DNA of 6,549 bases from Nanoarchaeota archaeon (GTDB lineage: Archaea; EX4484-52; LFW-46). Positions 4,450 through 6,549 of this stretch are shown piece after piece; position 1 is the stretch's first letter; each line of letters starts with the position of its first letter. The DNA lies in contig JAHILE010000054.1 of NCBI GenBank assembly GCA_018897155.1, positions 1 to 6,549 on the forward strand, written 5' to 3'. The translations under genes were made by a program, and so were the position numbers. The notes beneath the pieces are model-generated. The model saw only the letters and a list, made by a program, of their open reading frames with translations, had not been told where the DNA came from and did no database searches.

Positions 4450-5109
4450 ATGGCTGAGCAAAGCAGCGAGGATATTTTTATTCAGGACTGGGTAAAAAAA
4501 CAGCTTGAGTCAGGCGATGATCCGGAAATTCTGAAAACCGTACTGAAAAACCGCGGGATGAATTCGGGTGTTGTTGATTTAGTTCGTTCATCACTAAAAA
4601 AAGGTCCGCAGGATAAGAAGTCTGATCATATGTTAATTCAGCCGAAAAAGGAATTTATGAATATCGGCCTTAAAAAGGAAGTTGATGACATCATTTTTTC
4701 ATCAAATGTTCCTAAGGCAGATTCTGCAGAATCTGCGGATAGCAAAGAACTGAAAGCAGAGGCAAAAAAAGATGCCCGAAAAAATAAAGCGCCGGAATTA
4801 AAAAAAGAGAGTGAACGGGAGGAAAAACTTTCGGAAAAGGCCGAAATTATAGAATCTCAAAAAATAGCTGTTCGGTCAAATCAGTTTCAGCAATCGCCTG
4901 AAAAAAGCATTCTTTCGCTTTTTTTAGATCGTGTTCGTGTTTTTATGTCTGGGATTAAACTCGGTTCGCCAAAAATAACTGAATATTTTTTTGACACAAG
5001 GGTAGTGATTCTAGCAGGCATTGCAGTTGCAATACTAATAATTGCCCTTTTGATATCATTTGGCCTGAATTGGTATGCGGATTGGGCTGCGAGGTCAGTT
5101 CTGACTTGA
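4450..5109 (+). CDS. Hypothetical tail-anchored membrane protein
   Basis: The product has 219 residues. Residues 10-45 (WVKKQLESGDDPEILKTVL, then NRG and VVDLV) resemble the short helical module seen in many archaeal membrane proteins, which reads roughly I..yI...L..G...eeIk..L...G....v. This is followed by a Lys/Glu/Ser/Ala-rich, probably disordered stretch (about 90-140), a basic amphipathic segment (about 152-175) and one strongly hydrophobic helix (about 185-206, VVILAGIAVAILIIALLISF) close to the C-terminus. There is no signal peptide, so a cytoplasmic domain anchored by its tail is likely. It starts at ATG 4450 behind a TATA box. Its last 15 bp overlap the 3' end of rnhB on the other strand. 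The function is not known; the module may bind a partner protein. Confidence 0.82.
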   Translation: MAEQSSEDIFIQDWVKKQLESGDDPEILKTVLKNRGMNSGVVDLVRSSLKKGPQDKKSDHMLIQPKKEFMNIGLKKEVDDIIFSSNVPKADSAESADSKELKAEAKKDARKNKAPELKKESEREEKLSEKAEIIESQKIAVRSNQFQQSPEKSILSLFLDRVRVFMSGIKLGSPKITEYFFDTRVVILAGIAVAILIIALLISFGLNWYADWAARSVLT

Positions 5110-5775
5110 TATGCTGCTTTTAAATAATTTACTCTGTTTGTCTTTTTTCAAAATCTCCTTTGTTGTCGCCCATGCAGTGCGCACTTCATCCGGCAGCTTT
5201 CCTTCTGATTTCATGTAATTTTTCAGAAAATTTGTTGTTCGCTCATCAGCCGGATACCCCGAGCCGATGTCGCCGTATTTTTCGTATTTTTTCTGTATTT
5301 CTGCAATTATTCCATCGCGCGTGGTTTTCGCGATAATTGAAGCAGCCCCGACAGAGAGGTATTTCGAATCTGCTTTGTGCTCTGCAACTATCTTTTTGTC
5401 TTTTTTTTCTATCTTTGCGCGAAGCCCTAGCATGAATCCCGGGCCGTTGCTTGGAAGGTCAAGAAGCACAGAATCTGCTTGCAGTTTGTTTATTATCCGG
5501 ACCATCGCGTTGAGTTCAATTTCATTTAGGCTCATGATTTGCATGAGTTCATCAATCTGTTTTGCTGAAATTATGACTGTTTCTATGCTTTTTGCAGTCT
5601 TTTTTATTTCGATTGCGATTCTTTCGCGCTGGGCGGGGCTGAGAAGTTTTGAGTCTTTGACTCCTGCGCGTTTCAGCACGGCATTATCTTTTTCATCAAT
5701 TACAACGCCTGCAACAATCATTGGGCCTAGAACCGGGCCGCGGCCGGCTTCGTCGATTCCAAGAATCAATGTCAT
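5095..5775 (-). CDS. rnhB: Ribonuclease HII
   Basis: A 226-residue enzyme that cuts the RNA strand of RNA-DNA hybrids and incises at single ribonucleotides in DNA, for primer removal and ribonucleotide repair in the cytoplasm. The signature GIDEAGRGPVLGPM gives catalytic Asp8 and Glu9. Asp106 (VLLDLPS) and Asp136 (HKADSKYLSVGAASIIAK) complete the four acidic residues, at spacing like that of archaeal RNase HII of about 220-230 residues. GSGYPADERT near residue 171 is the usual family motif. ATG 5775 is chosen because it places the signature at the very N-terminus. An upstream in-frame ATG at 5832 would add 19 residues not expected in the family. The region upstream is AT-rich and shared with the divergent initiator tRNA. 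The stop overlaps the convergent membrane-protein gene by 15 bp. All catalytic residues are present. Confidence 0.95.
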   Translation of the reverse strand: MTLILGIDEAGRGPVLGPMIVAGVVIDEKDNAVLKRAGVKDSKLLSPAQRERIAIEIKKTAKSIETVIISAKQIDELMQIMSLNEIELNAMVRIINKLQADSVLLDLPSNGPGFMLGLRAKIEKKDKKIVAEHKADSKYLSVGAASIIAKTTRDGIIAEIQKKYEKYGDIGSGYPADERTTNFLKNYMKSEGKLPDEVRTAWATTKEILKKDKQSKLFKSSISSQN

Positions 5776-5853
5776 GCTATTTAAATATCTTTTAAACAAT
5801 AAATATAGATTCGATATATGTTCGAAAATCATGGCGGGTCTGCAACTTCATGC
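5776..5853. promoter_or_regulatory. Divergent promoter region of rnhB and initiator tRNA
   Basis: This 78-bp AT-rich interval must hold both promoters. CTATATTTATTG on the minus strand (about 5800-5811) lies some 30 bp before the rnhB ATG. CGATATATG (5812-5820) lies about 37 bp before the tRNA. Neither is decisive. CTGCA (5840-5844) and TGCAG (5851-5855) form a small inverted repeat at the tRNA start. Confidence 0.35.
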
Positions 5854-5965
5854 AGCGGGGTAGTAGTTCATAAAAAATAATACTTCTATGAACTCCCTAA
5901 AGCAGCCTGGAGTGCTCGTTGGGCTCATAACCCAAAGGTCGCTGGTTCAAATCCAGTCCCCGCTA
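5854..5965 (+). tRNA. Initiator tRNA-Met (CAU) with a D-arm intron
   Basis: The acceptor AGCGGGG (5854-5860) pairs with CCCCGCT (5958-5964); A5965 is the discriminator and CCA is not encoded. The anticodon CAT is at 5926-5928 in loop CTCATAA, closed by TTGGG/CCCAA. The three G-C pairs next to the loop and the A1:U72 pair mark it as the initiator. The T arm is GCTGG-TTCAAAT-CCAGT. The D arm is only complete if about 37 nt (5864-5900) is removed, joining G5863 to AGC at 5901 to form stem GAGC/GCTC (3' strand 5914-5917). The mature tRNA would be 75 nt. An intron in the single tRNA needed to start every protein makes its splicing essential. Confidence 0.9.
5864..5900 (+). other. Non-canonical D-arm intron in initiator tRNA
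   Basis: This 37-nt insertion lies between about positions 10 and 11. Its core is an 8-bp perfect stem AGTTCATA (5865-5872) with TATGAACT (5887-5894). A relaxed BHB can be drawn: the central helix GGG (5858-5860) pairs with CCT/CCC bases (5896-5898) including a wobble, T5861/C5895 do not pair, and the bulges are AG^T and AA^A. The exact ends are inferred from restoring the D stem. Confidence 0.72.
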
Positions 5966-5982
5966 TCATTTGATGTGGAATG

Positions 5983-6013
5983 CTTGAAATTGGCGCGTAA
6001 CGCCAATTTCAAG
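5983..6013 (+). terminator. 13-bp perfect hairpin downstream of initiator tRNA
   Basis: CTTGAAATTGGCG (5983-5995) and its exact complement (6001-6013) enclose a CGTAA loop. ATATTATTTTCTT follows, so it could terminate the tRNA transcript 18 bp after the tRNA end. A perfect palindrome of this length could also be the trace of a mobile repeat. Confidence 0.4.
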
Positions 6014-6055
6014 ATATTATTTTCTTAGCATTAGGTGACGACCGAACGATTTCGG

Positions 6056-6067
6056 AAAGTATATTAA
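6056..6067 (+). promoter_or_regulatory. TATA box for the lipoprotein-like ORF
   Basis: AAAGTATATTAA is centred 25-26 bp before ATG 6087. The spacing matches that seen at 1757, 3681 and 4450 and implies a leaderless transcript. Confidence 0.5.
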
Positions 6068-6086
6068 TGCGGTACGGCAAAAATTA

Positions 6087-6266
6087 ATGTATGAAGCAAA
6101 AATACTTTTTTTAACGTTGGCTCTATTGAGCATACTTTTTGTTAGTGGGTGTATTCAACAAGAGCAACCTTCTGGAGAACGAATGTTTGTAGAAACTCAA
6201 ATTAGTCCTGCGGATTATGTATGGAGTAATTTACGAGCTATTGTCTGCAAGAAGCACCTATTTTAG
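6087..6266 (+). CDS. Short lipoprotein-like ORF, probably frameshifted
   Basis: ATG 6087 opens a frame of 59 codons. Residues 1-21 form a hydrophobic signal (ILFLTLALLSILF) ending in the lipobox VSGC, with Cys22 the predicted lipid-attached residue, followed by a polar stretch starting IQQEQPSGER. The product would be exported and anchored in the membrane. After about residue 54 the quality of the frame drops and it stops at TAG 6264-6266, while the +2 frame continues protein-like from about 6248 (QEAPILETPQQIKDNNSM) to TAA at 6302-6304. A lost base near 6249 would explain this and give about 72 residues. The function is unknown. It is either a decaying gene or a sequence error. Confidence 0.5.
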   Translation: MYEAKILFLTLALLSILFVSGCIQQEQPSGERMFVETQISPADYVWSNLRAIVCKKHLF

Positions 6267-6304
6267 AAACACCACAACAGATCAAAGACAATAATTCTAT
6301 GTAA

Positions 6305-6472
6305 TGAGGTATTTTTGGTGCACTACTAAGGTAATTTCCGCTTTTTATTGCATTTATAAACTGACTAATTTGGGCTTATTGGAGTATATCATTTTCTAAT
6401 CGCGATACGATATTGTCCAATTAAAGTCATCTATAAAAACTCCTGTTACCAAATAGGTATAGAGGAATTTCT
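6305..6472. other. AT-rich stretch before the second transposase
   Basis: No gene is visible. It probably contains the left end of the insertion sequence whose transposase begins at 6473, but no terminal inverted repeat could be confirmed. CTATA (6431-6435) and TATAG (6458-6462) form a short inverted repeat upstream of the start. Confidence 0.35.
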
Positions 6473-6549
6473 ATGCCGTTCAAATGTCCAAAATGCAGTT
6501 CTGCAAATTATGCCAAAAAAGGTTTTCGACACAATGCATGTGGTAAAAA
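6473..6549 (+). CDS. Zinc-ribbon transposase, N-terminal start only
   Basis: ATG 6473 begins MPFKCPKCSSANYAKKGFRH and continues to the window end without a stop. The CPxCxSxNxxKxGxxxN pattern, with one visible Cys pair, is the first half of the zinc ribbon found at the N-terminus of several transposase families; the second Cys pair would lie beyond the window. A Shine-Dalgarno-like AGAGGAA (6461-6467) lies 5-6 bp before the ATG, unlike the apparently leaderless host genes, as is common for mobile-element genes. The family cannot be fixed from 25 residues. Confidence 0.6.
   Translation, partial: MPFKCPKCSSANYAKKGFRHNACGK

Noticed and set aside
5267-5863. 198-codon plus-strand frame
   Set aside because: It is antisense to rnhB, whose catalytic residues are all present, and it runs into the initiator tRNA.

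Overview
The window looks archaeal, most plausibly a small-genome DPANN-type lineage such as Micrarchaeota or Diapherotrites. The domain assignment is strong and the phylum is a guess. The archaeal evidence is: an Orc1/Cdc6 initiator ATPase; an archaeal-size RNase HII; an initiator tRNA with an A1:U72 pair; tRNA genes lacking an encoded CCA and broken by introns that fit bulge-helix-bulge (BHB) splicing; and TATA-like boxes about 25 bp upstream of several start codons, which implies leaderless transcripts.

Layout. Positions 1-497 are the 3' part of an IS481-like DDE transposase (+). Positions 733-932 are tRNA-Gln(UUG) with two introns and 1056-1258 are tRNA-Gly(UCC) with a 132-nt intron; the spacer between them is full of hairpins. 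A minus-strand block follows: an uncharacterised reading frame broken by TGA and TAG (1260-1757), a possible 40-codon ORF (1852-1974), a 102-codon hypothetical gene (2218-2526) and orc1/cdc6 (2656-3681). Divergent from orc1 is a P-loop kinase pseudogene of the uridine kinase/PRK type (3748-4426). It carries a homopolymer frameshift, a nonsense codon and a 14-bp tandem duplication. Next come a hypothetical protein with one C-terminal membrane helix (4450-5109, +), which overlaps convergently with rnhB for RNase HII (5095-5775, -), then initiator tRNA-Met with a D-arm intron (5854-5965), a short lipoprotein-like ORF that is probably frameshifted (6087-6266), and the N-terminal zinc-ribbon start of a second transposase (6473-end).

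Functionally, the intact genes concern replication and genome maintenance (Orc1/Cdc6, RNase HII) and translation (three tRNAs). Around them are decayed genes and two same-strand transposase fragments, so this is a core region being eroded at its edges. The most unusual feature is the tRNA introns. There are four introns in three tRNA genes, two at non-canonical sites (59/60 in the T-loop and in the D-arm). Two of the introns share a structured RNA module: a T-rich/A-rich hairpin followed by a bulged hairpin capped by a GNRA tetraloop.
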